64,000 nucleotides of DNA from JBFMFR01 sp040752025. Lineage in GTDB: Bacteria; Chloroflexota; Anaerolineae; Anaerolineales; UBA4823. Both the position numbers and the translations under genes were made by a program. Location of the stretch: positions 62,001-126,000 of the forward strand of contig JBFMFR010000009.1 in the NCBI GenBank assembly GCA_040752025.1. Reading direction: 5' to 3'. The notes below the pieces were generated by a model that made no database searches, was not told the DNA's origin, and saw nothing but the letters and a program-made list of their open reading frames with translations. The stretch's first letter is position 1; each line of letters opens with the position of its first letter. Shown in pieces: positions 23,612 through 32,187 of this stretch.

Positions 23612-26176
23612 TTATGGCCCGGGCGGCATGGCACAAGCATCCATCCGCCCCATCTCCACCGGAAATGTTACCTCCCACGTATCCATCGGCCAATTCGAAT
23701 GGGCGTTGGATTCGGTATCGATCGAGCTACTATACAGGAGATCACCGCTCTTTGAATACACCATTACATAATCTTCTGCAGATCCCTCATTAAGACGTGC
23801 AATCAGCGCCAGCTGCTCGCCATCCGGGCTCCACACGAGGCTGCGGACATCTACGAACCGGGCCAAGAACGTTAACGACTCACCTTCTACATCAAGCACT
23901 TCGCCTTCCAAATCTACGATAAATAATACACCCACGTCCTGTGGGTCATAAAAGCCGAAAACAGCCATGTGTCGGCTATCGGGGGCGAAGGCGAACTGCG
24001 TGACAATCGGCGGAGCAGGGATCATCTTTACAATTCCTGGCGCTTCTGCCAGGTTGAACCAATACAGGCTAGAGGCGAAATACGGGGATCGGAATGGCTG
24101 GCTGACATAGGCCACCTTGAGCCCATCCGGCGAGCGATCGCAGATCGTCGTCCACGGGTTGCCGAAAGGTGTGCTAGAAAGCAGGTATTCGTCGGCGAAC
24201 AGGTAGATATTCGTCATTTCATCATCGATCTGGTAGCTGGAGGGATATTGGAAAGCCAGGCGACTGCCAGCCGGGTTGAATCCCTGTGGGGCAGGTGTGT
24301 GTCCAAGCTGTTGCCGCTCCCCTTCCACGTAGGGCATAGCCGACCAGGCGTCCGCCGGGATCGGCTGCCCACTGGAATCCAGAGCAAAATTCCCACGCCA
24401 GGGCAGACGCAAGTCGAAAAACTCTTGAGGAAGATCGATGTAATACTTTACCTGTGTGACGAGCACTTCGGTCATCAGGGTTTGAAAATCCTCGCCGCCG
24501 AAGAACTGCTTCCCCAACACCAGGTTGCTCTGGTCATCCAGCCAGAAGCGCGCTTCGCGCTGCCCATCCTGGTTGATCACATCCACCAGCATAGCCTGCC
24601 GTTCGGCCACTTCTTCTCTGCCCCCGGGTCTCAACGTAGTAAAAGGAGAAGCAGCCAGGTCGCGCGTACTGAGGATCGCGTTATAGAGCGTGACCAGGTC
24701 GGCCAGGTTTTCGCCCTGCACGCTCTCATCCCAAACCATGAACCAGGGCAGCCCGACGCCAGGCCTGGCAATGTAACGCTCGCCGCCTGTTTGCATCCAC
24801 ACGGTCTGCACACTGCGCTCGTCTCCCATGATGATCAGGAACTGGTCCTGGCTGAGCCAGGTCTGCACGCGTTGGACGCGCGGCGGGCCCAGGTAGCTCA
24901 AAGGGCCATAATCGACCAGCAGGGCGTCGAGCCACAAACTGGCAAAATCCGAGGGATTGGGGATCAGGCGCTGGTAAAGCGTCTGAGGGCTGTATGGCGT
25001 TATCAAAGGAGCAGGGCTGGAAGGAACTGCTACCGGGGTTGCTGCCAGGGTCGGCGCTAGCGGGGCCAATACGGGGTTGATTAACCTCTGACCAGCCTGG
25101 AGTTCTACGCCAGATGGGATACGGTTCAAGTGACGAAGTTTTTCAACGGTTGTCTTCAACTTGTAAGCTACAGTAGTGAGTGTATCGCCGGGTTGCACCA
25201 CGTAGAAAATATCTGCAGGCGGACGCGCCAGCGCCTCGGGTGTGACCGTAGACGTTGCAGTCACAATTTGCACCTGCTTCAACGTAGAGGTCACATACAC
25301 CAATTGGGTCACTACCCTATCCGTAGGCTGCGGAGGTGCAGCGGTCGAGGCCGGCTGCGGCTCTGGCCACAACCAGTTAGCCCCAAATATCACAACGAGC
25401 ACCACACTGATAGTGGCGGCGATCATGGCCATTTCCCGCACCAGCATCAGGCCGCGCCGGCGAGCGCCTTTGCGAGCGGCCAATTCGAGGATCTCGCCGG
25501 CCAGTTCATCGCTTTCATCTTCCGACCAAACTGGGGCAGGCCAGCGCACCTCGAGCCAGCGCCCTATCTCCAGGCTGTGTTGGCGTTCCTGCAATTTCTC
25601 GCCGGGCGCAAGCCAGGCTTGCTGCGCTTTCCAGATCTCACTATGGATTCGCAAGTGGATGCTGCGTAAAGCCGAGACCACTTCACCTTCGCCCATCTCC
25701 AGCACCGCCCCAACCTGGTCCGGCTGCCAGTGCTCCACCTCGCTCAGCACCAGATTCACCTTCTCGATATCTGCCAGCGTTTCGAAAACCTGCCAGAACG
25801 CCGCCTGCTCTTCCTCCGAACCAGAGACCATTCCCAGATCGGATTTCTTGGATTGTGCTCCAGAAAAAAGCTTTGCAATCCAACTCTGGCGGTGCTCCTT
25901 TGCTATCCAGATCGTTTCCAGGGCGATCTGGTACAGCCAGGTCAACACTCCAATTTCTTCGCTGTATTCGTGAACTTTCAATAATGCCGTAGTAAAACCC
26001 CGCTCAACTGCCATGCGCGCCGCCTGTGGATCATCCAGGAACATCAGCGCCAGGCGATACACCGGCAGATAATGCTCCTGCAGCAGCGCCTCGAGGAGTA
26101 CATTCCTCGAAACCTGGCCGCTTTGTAACATCCAATCCAGGTCTGAAGTCAGGTCTTCTGAAGAACCAAACATCAT
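23612..26176 (-). CDS. Membrane-anchored ECF-sigma-like protein with LysM and beta-propeller regions
   Basis: The 854-residue protein has an unusual domain order. Residues about 33-95 resemble sigma-70 region 2 of ECF factors (YLPVYRLALMFLDD...TALLKVHEYSEEIGVLTWLYQIA), and about 125-185 resemble region 4 (FETLADIEKVNLVLSEVEHWQPDQVGAVLEMGEGEVVSALR). A membrane helix follows at 248-269, a Pro/Thr linker, a LysM domain at 324-368 (FYVVQPGDTL...NRIPSGVELQAGQRL), and a C-terminal half with TolB/WD40-like propeller blades (APDSRHMAVFG, SPDGEQLAL). The N-terminus should be cytoplasmic and the LysM/propeller part outside. Residues for -10/-35 recognition look weakly conserved, so it may be degenerate. 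It is divergent from a YhfC-type protease homologue. TACAAT ends six bases before the ATG. Confidence 0.75.
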   Translation of the reverse strand: MMFGSSEDLTSDLDWMLQSGQVSRNVLLEALLQEHYLPVYRLALMFLDDPQAARMAVERGFTTALLKVHEYSEEIGVLTWLYQIALETIWIAKEHRQSWIAKLFSGAQSKKSDLGMVSGSEEEQAAFWQVFETLADIEKVNLVLSEVEHWQPDQVGAVLEMGEGEVVSALRSIHLRIHSEIWKAQQAWLAPGEKLQERQHSLEIGRWLEVRWPAPVWSEDESDELAGEILELAARKGARRRGLMLVREMAMIAATISVVLVVIFGANWLWPEPQPASTAAPPQPTDRVVTQLVYVTSTLKQVQIVTATSTVTPEALARPPADIFYVVQPGDTLTTVAYKLKTTVEKLRHLNRIPSGVELQAGQRLINPVLAPLAPTLAATPVAVPSSPAPLITPYSPQTLYQRLIPNPSDFASLWLDALLVDYGPLSYLGPPRVQRVQTWLSQDQFLIIMGDERSVQTVWMQTGGERYIARPGVGLPWFMVWDESVQGENLADLVTLYNAILSTRDLAASPFTTLRPGGREEVAERQAMLVDVINQDGQREARFWLDDQSNLVLGKQFFGGEDFQTLMTEVLVTQVKYYIDLPQEFFDLRLPWRGNFALDSSGQPIPADAWSAMPYVEGERQQLGHTPAPQGFNPAGSRLAFQYPSSYQIDDEMTNIYLFADEYLLSSTPFGNPWTTICDRSPDGLKVAYVSQPFRSPYFASSLYWFNLAEAPGIVKMIPAPPIVTQFAFAPDSRHMAVFGFYDPQDVGVLFIVDLEGEVLDVEGESLTFLARFVDVRSLVWSPDGEQLALIARLNEGSAEDYVMVYSKSGDLLYSSSIDTESNAHSNWPMDTWEVTFPVEMGRMDACAMPPGP

Positions 26177-26182
26177 ATCGCC

Positions 26183-26188
26183 ATTGTA
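26183..26188 (-). promoter_or_regulatory. -10 element directly before the sigma-like gene (leaderless mRNA)
   Basis: TACAAT on the minus strand ends six bases before the ATG, so transcription should start at or next to the start codon. There is no Shine-Dalgarno sequence. Confidence 0.45.
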
Positions 26189-26280
26189 CCAGTTATCCCA
26201 GGTAAAAGGCCAAGCGCTCGAGCCTCTCTTAAGATATACTTATTTCACCCAAAAAATGTTTGATGCAGGCATAAAAAGAA

Positions 26281-27156
26281 TTGGATATCCTTTACATCAC
26301 CCACTTCCTGAACGGTTTCCTGATGATCCTTATGCCCCTCATCCTGGGCATCTACCTGGCGCGCAAATTTCGCCTGGGCTGGCGCCTGTGGTGGATCGGA
26401 GCAGCGACCTTCGTGCTTTCTCAAATTGGCCACTTGCCTTTCAATTTCGCCCTGGGGCTGCTTTTTGAGCGCAACTTGCTCCCGACTCCCCCCGAAAGCT
26501 GGCGGCTGCCTTTCAGCGCTATCCTGCTAGGGCTCAGCGCCGGGTTGTGGGAAGAAAGCGCCCGTTACATCACCTACCGCTGGTGGGCCAAAGAGGCCCG
26601 TTCCTGGCGCACGGGGTTGATGTTGGGCACCGGACATGGCGGCATCGAGGCGATCATTCTGGGAGTGTTGGTGCTGTTCACCTACGCTAACATGGTTTAC
26701 GCCCAAAATGTGGACCTCACCCAGCTTGTACCCGCAGCGCAACTGTCTACAGCCCAACATCAACTCGAAACTTACTGGTCAGCCCCCTGGGGCGTCAGCT
26801 TGTTAGGGGCGCTGGAGCGAGCGTTCACTATTCCGTTCCACCTTTCGGCTTCCTTGCTGATTTTACAGGTTTTCGTGCGCCGCCAGTGGCGCTGGTATTG
26901 GTTTTCCGTAGGCTGGCATACTGCTATCAACACCCTGGCTGTGTTCGCGGTCAGCCGCTGGGGGGCCTACGCTACCGAAGCGATCATCGGCTGCTCCGTT
27001 GTAATCGACCTGGGCATCATTTTCCTCTTGCGCAAGCCAGAACCTAAGCCCGCTGACATAGCGCCAGCCCCACTTCCAGATGTGGGCACCGAACTACTCA
27101 TACTGCCCCCCATCGAAGAAAGTCCGGAGAATCTGGAAGAAACACGTTACAATTAG
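26281..27156 (+). CDS. YhfC-family intramembrane metalloprotease-like protein
   Basis: The 291-residue protein has about seven to eight membrane helices. The motifs of the YhfC (DUF2324) group, related to the PrsW/CPBP proteases, are visible: EESARY (Glu91, Glu92), GHGGIE (His119, Glu123), His187 in IPFHL and WHTAIN (His213, Asn217). It is predicted to cleave or bind substrates within the membrane. TTG at 26281 is the only start, because the frame is stopped at 26272; the nearby ATG at 26256 is out of frame. TATACT at 26235-26240 could be its -10. It is divergent from the membrane-anchored sigma-like gene, a plausible substrate, and is followed by an ABC exporter. Confidence 0.75.
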   Translation: MDILYITHFLNGFLMILMPLILGIYLARKFRLGWRLWWIGAATFVLSQIGHLPFNFALGLLFERNLLPTPPESWRLPFSAILLGLSAGLWEESARYITYRWWAKEARSWRTGLMLGTGHGGIEAIILGVLVLFTYANMVYAQNVDLTQLVPAAQLSTAQHQLETYWSAPWGVSLLGALERAFTIPFHLSASLLILQVFVRRQWRWYWFSVGWHTAINTLAVFAVSRWGAYATEAIIGCSVVIDLGIIFLLRKPEPKPADIAPAPLPDVGTELLILPPIEESPENLEETRYN

Positions 27157-27169
27157 ATACTTTCAAACC

Positions 27170-28078
27170 ATGATTACCACTGAGAATCTGACCAAACAAT
27201 TCGGCACGACCCTGGCCGTCAGCCAGCTCAACCTGGAGGTGAACCAGGGAGAAGTATTTGGCTTCCTGGGACCGAATGGCGCCGGGAAAACCACCACTGT
27301 GCGCATGCTCACCGGCCTGATCGCACCTACCCAGGGCAGCGCCAGTGTCAACGGCTATCGCCTGGGCAAAGAAGACATCCACATCCGCCGCTCGGTTGGC
27401 ATCCTCACTGAAACGCCCGGCATGTACGACAACTTGAGCGCCGAATATAACCTGCGCATCTATGCCAACCTGTATGAAGTCAAGGACATCTCTGGGCAGA
27501 TCGAGAAGTACCTGCGCATGTTGGGCCTGTGGGAAAGGCGTTTCGATGAGGCCGGTACATTTTCCAAAGGGATGAAGCAAAAACTGGCTATCGCCCGCGC
27601 TTTGCTGCACGAGCCCAGCATCTTGTTCCTGGATGAGCCAACTGCCGGCCTGGATCCCGAAGCGGCCCGCCTGGTGCGCGACTTCATCGACGAGTTGCGC
27701 AAGGAAGGCCGCACCATCTTCCTGTGCACTCATAATCTAGATGAAGCCGACCGCCTGTGCGACCGCGTTGGCGTTTTCAAAACCCACCTGTTGGTCGTCG
27801 ACACGCCCGCCCGCCTGCGGTCGCAGTTGTTCGGCCGTAAAGTCGTCTTCCATTTACGCCAGGCTGACCAGGGCCTGGCTGACTCCATCGCCGCTCTGCC
27901 CTTCGTGCAAGAGGCGCGCCTGGTTGAAGGCAAACTGCTGGTCACCCTGGACGAGCCCGAGGTGCACAATCCGGACATCATACGCAGCCTGGTCGCAGCC
28001 GGCGCAGACATCCAGTTCGTCGGCGAGCTGCGCCACTCCCTGGAAGATGTTTACCTTCGACTCGTAAAGAACGCTTGA
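27170..28078 (+). CDS. ABC transporter ATP-binding protein
   Basis: The 302-residue ATPase has Walker A GPNGAGKTT (34-42), signature FSKGMKQKLAIARAL, Walker B ILFLDEPTAGLDPE and the switch His in CTHNLDEADRL. It belongs to the drug/antibiotic ABC-2 exporter type, with a C-terminal accessory region (about 215-300). I chose the ATG at 27170 because the domain starts there; the open frame continues upstream into the protease gene. GATACT lies about seven bases upstream and no ribosome-binding site is visible, so a leaderless transcript is possible. The permease gene follows six bases after the stop. Confidence 0.92.
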   Translation: MITTENLTKQFGTTLAVSQLNLEVNQGEVFGFLGPNGAGKTTTVRMLTGLIAPTQGSASVNGYRLGKEDIHIRRSVGILTETPGMYDNLSAEYNLRIYANLYEVKDISGQIEKYLRMLGLWERRFDEAGTFSKGMKQKLAIARALLHEPSILFLDEPTAGLDPEAARLVRDFIDELRKEGRTIFLCTHNLDEADRLCDRVGVFKTHLLVVDTPARLRSQLFGRKVVFHLRQADQGLADSIAALPFVQEARLVEGKLLVTLDEPEVHNPDIIRSLVAAGADIQFVGELRHSLEDVYLRLVKNA

Positions 28079-28084
28079 GAACTT

Positions 28085-28876
28085 ATGAACAAAATCAAAA
28101 CTATCGTGCTCAAGGAATGGGCAGAAGTATTCAAAAACCGCATGGTGCTCTTCACCGTGGCCTTTATGCCCCTGATCATGACCGCCCTCCCGCTTGGCAT
28201 CCTGTTCGCCATGCATGGGGATGCCACGCTGCAGGATGCGACTGCTGAGTTTCCTGCACAGTTCAACGCTTTCTGCCCGGCCAGCCTGTCGGGAGGAGAA
28301 TGCTTCCAGGTTTACCTGGTCAGCCAATTCATGATCATGTTCATGATCTTGCCTCTGGCGATCCCCGCTACGATTGCCGCCTATTCCATCGTCGGCGAGA
28401 AGACCACGCGCAGCCTGGAACCCTTACTGGCTACTCCCATCACCACCCTGGAGCTATTGATCGGCAAAAGCCTATCCGCAATCATCCCGGCAATCCTGGC
28501 GACAGATCTTGCCTTTGGTGTTTATGCCGCAGGAGCCTGGCTGATGATCGCAAACCCGGTGCTGTTTGGGGCTATGATGGATGCACGCTGGCTGCTGGCC
28601 GTATTCGTGGTTGGTCCGCTCATGGCGCTCATGGCTGTCAATGTCAGCATCATGGTTTCCTCGCGCGTCAATGACCCTCGCGTGGCTGAGCAGCTCTCCA
28701 TGGTCGTCATTATCCCGGTGTTGGGTTTTTTCTTTGGACAGATTTCCGGCCTGTTCATCATCGACCGCCGCCTGGTATTGATCACCGCCCTGGTACTGGT
28801 CGTGCTGGATACGCTCCTGGTTTACCTGGCCGTGCGCCTGTTCCAGCGCGAAACCATCCTGACGCGCTGGAAATAA
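28085..28876 (+). CDS. ABC-2 type transporter permease
   Basis: The 263-residue protein has a cytoplasmic N-terminus, one early membrane helix, a short external segment with two Cys (CPASLSGGEC), then five more helices, the ABC-2 permease arrangement. The segment EKTTRSLEPLLATPIT is a family hallmark. It pairs with the ATPase gene just upstream to form an exporter or membrane-remodelling ABC system of unknown substrate. Confidence 0.87.
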   Translation: MNKIKTIVLKEWAEVFKNRMVLFTVAFMPLIMTALPLGILFAMHGDATLQDATAEFPAQFNAFCPASLSGGECFQVYLVSQFMIMFMILPLAIPATIAAYSIVGEKTTRSLEPLLATPITTLELLIGKSLSAIIPAILATDLAFGVYAAGAWLMIANPVLFGAMMDARWLLAVFVVGPLMALMAVNVSIMVSSRVNDPRVAEQLSMVVIIPVLGFFFGQISGLFIIDRRLVLITALVLVVLDTLLVYLAVRLFQRETILTRWK

Positions 28877-28946
28877 ACCCGCTTCTCCCAACCAGGCAAA
28901 ACCGGGTTCTGACCTGTCCGACAAACACATTTTCAGGAGCAAACAC

Positions 28947-29726
28947 GTGCTGAAAAACAGAAAGATTTCGCCACTTCAATGGATAGCGCTTGTGCTTTTC
29001 CTGTTGATCCTGGCACAACCAGCCGCTGCCCAGCAGGAATCCGAATTAGCACTGCGCCTTTCACGCGACTTCGGTTATTCATCCGGAACCGGCAGGATCC
29101 AGGGCACTTTCTCCATGAAAGTCACCGGCCCGGAAGATCTCACACGAGTGGTTTTCTATATCGATGAGCAAACGCTGGGCGAGACCACCCAGGCGCCTTT
29201 CCAACTGCGTTTCACCACGGACAGCTACCCCACGGGCATGCACAGCCTGTACGCCGTGGGCTTTACTGCCAGCGGGAGCGAGCTGCGCTCGAATGTGATC
29301 CGCGCCGAGTTCGTCAGCGCCGAAGAGGGCTGGCAAGAAGGACTGCGCATCGCCACACCGATACTAGTCATAACATTCGGCGTGGTGGTTCTTTCTTTCG
29401 TTTTTTCATTTATCTCTATAGGCAAGCGCAAGAACCCGCTGCCTGGCGCACAGCGCAAATACGGCCTGGCCGGCGGGGCCATCTGCCCGAAATGCAGCCG
29501 GCCTTTTTCATTGAACTTTATGGCGCCCAACCTCCTGGTGGGCAAATTCGATCGCTGTCCTTTCTGCGGCAAATGGGGGATGATGCGTTCCCGCCCCCTG
29601 TCAGAACTGCGCGCCGCCGAAGCCGCTGAGTTACAGGCATCCCAGGATAGTTCGCCCCGGCCAGCCGCCAGCCAGGAAGACAAATTGCGCAAAGAGCTGG
29701 ACGATTCGCGCTACCAAGATTTATGA
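28947..29726 (+). CDS. Secreted Ig-like/zinc-ribbon single-pass membrane protein
   Basis: The 259-residue protein begins with GTG after CAGGAG. A signal peptide (about 1-28, ending AAA) precedes a beta-rich extracellular domain with an Ig-like pattern (about 35-125). A membrane helix lies at about 136-157, and a cytoplasmic zinc ribbon has Cys180, Cys183, Cys204 and Cys207 (CPKC...CPFC). The charged tail is probably disordered. No specific function is recognised. Its stop overlaps the start of the next lipoprotein gene by four bases (ATGA). Confidence 0.8.
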   Translation: MLKNRKISPLQWIALVLFLLILAQPAAAQQESELALRLSRDFGYSSGTGRIQGTFSMKVTGPEDLTRVVFYIDEQTLGETTQAPFQLRFTTDSYPTGMHSLYAVGFTASGSELRSNVIRAEFVSAEEGWQEGLRIATPILVITFGVVVLSFVFSFISIGKRKNPLPGAQRKYGLAGGAICPKCSRPFSLNFMAPNLLVGKFDRCPFCGKWGMMRSRPLSELRAAEAAELQASQDSSPRPAASQEDKLRKELDDSRYQDL

Positions 29727-31066
29727 CGCGCAAAATCCTGCTCGCTTTGGCTTTGTTCCTGCTTCTCAACACAGCCTGTAAACCTGCCACCAGCCCAACG
29801 CCCACCGTCTCGCCAGCCAGCACAATGGCGGTTCTTACTTCCGCGCCAACGAGTACAGCTACAACCGCGCCTCCGTTGCCAACATCTGTTCCACTGGCAA
29901 CGCCCTCCGGCCAGGACCTGAGCGTAGTTTATTTGAAAGATGATAGCCTGTGGCTCTGGCAAGCTGGGAAAACCAGGCTCCTGACCTCATCAAAGCCGGT
30001 TTTTGCGCCACGCATTTCCCCCGATGGTCGTTTGGTCGCCTTTCTGCGCCAGGTGGATGAGGTGCACCTGGAATTATGGGCGATCGACATCGACGGGGGC
30101 AACGAGCGGCGGCTGGTCAACATTGACGATCTGAACACCATCGGCGCCAGCGTACTCGAGCCCAATGCCCTGGCAGTCGTCCCACACCACTTCGAATGGG
30201 TGCCCAACAGCCATGCCCTGGCATTCAACACCCGGCAGGTGTTCCAGGGGCCTGGTTTGGTGATCAATGATGACTTCAACCTGGTGGATGCCGACACACA
30301 GCAGGTGACCTTCGTTCTGCTGGCTGGTTGGGGAGGCGAATTCAGCCTATCCCCGGATGGTAGCCTGGTGGCGCTATCTACTCCCACCAACGTAGTCCTA
30401 TCCAAACTGGATGGCAGCGATTGGCGCAGCGTGCTGAGCTACGAACCTGTCTTGACTTACAGCGACTACCGCTTTTACGCACAGCCTGTCTGGTCGCCGG
30501 ATGGCAAGCGCCTGAGCGTTGCTATCCCACCCGCCGACCCCCTGGCAGATCCACCTGCTCCGACTGCCCTATGGGCGATCGATCCCTCCGCGGGCCCGGC
30601 GCAACATGTGCATAGCCTGTACGCAGTGCCCTACTTCGATACCTCAATCACCTTCGCACCTGACCTCACACACCTGCTCTACCTAAATGACATCGATCAT
30701 GGGGATGAGAACTGGCGCGAAATCCACATCGCCAGCCTGGATGGCTCCGCCGACCAGGTAGTTCATGCTGGTCCGCTGGTGAACCTGACTGGCTGGCTGC
30801 CCGACTCGCGCCATTTCACGTTCTCCCAGGGTGAAGATCAAATCATGTACCTGGGAAGCCCGGACCAGCCGCCGGCGCTGCTTAGCGCCGGGTCAAGCGG
30901 CATCCACTTCCCGCGCTGGGTGGACGACCAACGCTACCTGTACTTGGGGCAAAGCGCCGCTGGCCTCGAATTGCGCCTGGGACTATCCGGTGCCGGCAGT
31001 CTGACCCTGGATTCCATCGGTCAGCCGCCCCTGGCTTTCGATTTTACGCGGTTGTCTCCTCAGTAG
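29723..31066 (+). CDS. Lipoprotein with TolB/WD40-like beta-propeller
   Basis: The 447-residue protein has a lipobox near LLLNTAC (Cys19), then a Thr/Pro/Ala linker (about 22-55), then repeated propeller blades marked by SPDG: ISPDGRLVAFL, LSPDGSLVALS, WSPDGKRLSVA. It should be anchored on the outer face of the membrane. Such propellers bind proteins or glycans; the partner is unknown. It resembles the C-terminal half of the sigma-like protein encoded at 23612-26176. Its end overlaps the convergent sulfurtransferase gene by 23 bases. Confidence 0.82.
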   Translation: MTRKILLALALFLLLNTACKPATSPTPTVSPASTMAVLTSAPTSTATTAPPLPTSVPLATPSGQDLSVVYLKDDSLWLWQAGKTRLLTSSKPVFAPRISPDGRLVAFLRQVDEVHLELWAIDIDGGNERRLVNIDDLNTIGASVLEPNALAVVPHHFEWVPNSHALAFNTRQVFQGPGLVINDDFNLVDADTQQVTFVLLAGWGGEFSLSPDGSLVALSTPTNVVLSKLDGSDWRSVLSYEPVLTYSDYRFYAQPVWSPDGKRLSVAIPPADPLADPPAPTALWAIDPSAGPAQHVHSLYAVPYFDTSITFAPDLTHLLYLNDIDHGDENWREIHIASLDGSADQVVHAGPLVNLTGWLPDSRHFTFSQGEDQIMYLGSPDQPPALLSAGSSGIHFPRWVDDQRYLYLGQSAAGLELRLGLSGAGSLTLDSIGQPPLAFDFTRLSPQ

Positions 31067-31907
31067 CCACGGGCCGCCGCGCATCCACAATCCATTCGCT
31101 CCACGAGCCTGGGTACAACTTACCCTCTCCAAGGCCAGCAAATAGCATCGCCAGGAGATCATGGATAGAGGTAACTCCCGAGCCGCAGTAAAAAACCACG
31201 TTCTGGGCTGGAACGCCCTCCAACAATGCCTGGAAACGCTGGCGCAGCTCCTCCGCCGGGCGCATGGTTCCCTCTGCGCTGATGTTCTCCAGGTAAGAGG
31301 CGCTCCTCGCCCCAGGGATATGCCCGGCTACAGGGTCAATAGTCTCGTTGTGGCCCAGGTAACGCTCGTAGGCGCGCGCATCAAAAACTCGATAAGCCGG
31401 GTCTAAGCGCATACGATCCACTTGTTCAACATCCACAAGCAGTTCTGGCCTGGGGTGCGCAACAAACTGGCGCGCTGCTCGCGTTTCGCTTCCGCTAACC
31501 ACCGGGCGATCTTCGTACACCCACTTCTGCCAAACGCCATCTAAAACAGCTACAGTCTCATGGCCAAGCCAGCGTAGCATCCACCAAACTCGCACAGCCG
31601 CCAGAGCCCCGCCAGCGTCATCATAAACCACCACCTGCACGCCCGGCTCAATGCCAATGCTTGCGAAGAAAGCGCTGGCCTGCTCGACAGACGGCCAAGG
31701 ATGTCGCCCGGTTACCCCTGGGATAATCTGGCTGGATAAATCGCGCTCCAAATGAGCATAGACTGCGCCTGGGATATGCGAACGCAGGTAGTTCTGTTCC
31801 CCACGCTCGGGCGCATTGAGCACAAACCGGCAATCTACAACCACCCAATCCGGATCGTTGAGATGTTCGGCAAGCTCAGATGTGGAGATCAATGTTTTGT
31901 AAAGCAT
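31044..31907 (-). CDS. sseA: Thiosulfate/3-mercaptopyruvate sulfurtransferase (two rhodanese domains)
   Basis: The 287-residue protein has two rhodanese domains. The N-terminal one (about 8-130) lacks the catalytic Cys (Asp-Asp at 96-97), and the C-terminal one (about 155-280) carries the active Cys241 in CGSGVTS. The CG(S/T)GVT loop is typical of mercaptopyruvate sulfurtransferases. It transfers sulfane sulfur to cyanide, thioredoxin or other acceptors. GAAAGGAT precedes the ATG. No signal peptide is seen. Confidence 0.92.
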   Translation of the reverse strand: MLYKTLISTSELAEHLNDPDWVVVDCRFVLNAPERGEQNYLRSHIPGAVYAHLERDLSSQIIPGVTGRHPWPSVEQASAFFASIGIEPGVQVVVYDDAGGALAAVRVWWMLRWLGHETVAVLDGVWQKWVYEDRPVVSGSETRAARQFVAHPRPELLVDVEQVDRMRLDPAYRVFDARAYERYLGHNETIDPVAGHIPGARSASYLENISAEGTMRPAEELRQRFQALLEGVPAQNVVFYCGSGVTSIHDLLAMLFAGLGEGKLYPGSWSEWIVDARRPVATEETTA

Positions 31908-31942
31908 TCTTATCCTTTCATTTTTCAGTTTTGATCAAACCC

Positions 31943-31966
31943 CTGATGTAATCTATTCTACATCAG
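31943..31966. promoter_or_regulatory. Palindromic operator candidate upstream of sseA
   Basis: CTGATGTA (31943-31950) and TACATCAG (31959-31966) are perfect inverted half-sites with an 8-base spacer. On the minus strand the spacer overlaps TAGAAT, a possible -10 of sseA. This is the layout of a repressor operator. Confidence 0.4.
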
Positions 31967-32100
31967 TCTTAAGGTTTTGGACACCCGGGTGTAGAGAAGT
32001 TCGTGAACTTTTTTACGAAAACCTCCATGAAAACAAGGGAAAACCATTATTGAGGACAATCCAGGGCACCTTATCGGGGCTGGTTTCCCCGAGGTCGCGA

Positions 32101-32106
32101 TATAAT
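32101..32106 (+). promoter_or_regulatory. -10 element for the lipoprotein gene at 32188
   Basis: TATAAT sits about 80 bases before the ATG. Just upstream TCGGGG and CCCCGA form a short hairpin (about 32074-32092) where a -35 would lie, so an activator or operator site is possible. Confidence 0.45.
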
Positions 32107-32187
32107 TGCATTGGCAAAAGCACAGGCATTCAAGCAAAGGTCCAGGTAGACTTGACAACCCGAGCCTGGGAGAAAGAGAGCAGGAGC

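Noticed and set aside
26256..26280. ATG at 26256 as start of the YhfC-like protein
   Set aside because: It is in another frame; the protease frame is stopped at 26272, leaving TTG 26281 as the first usable start.
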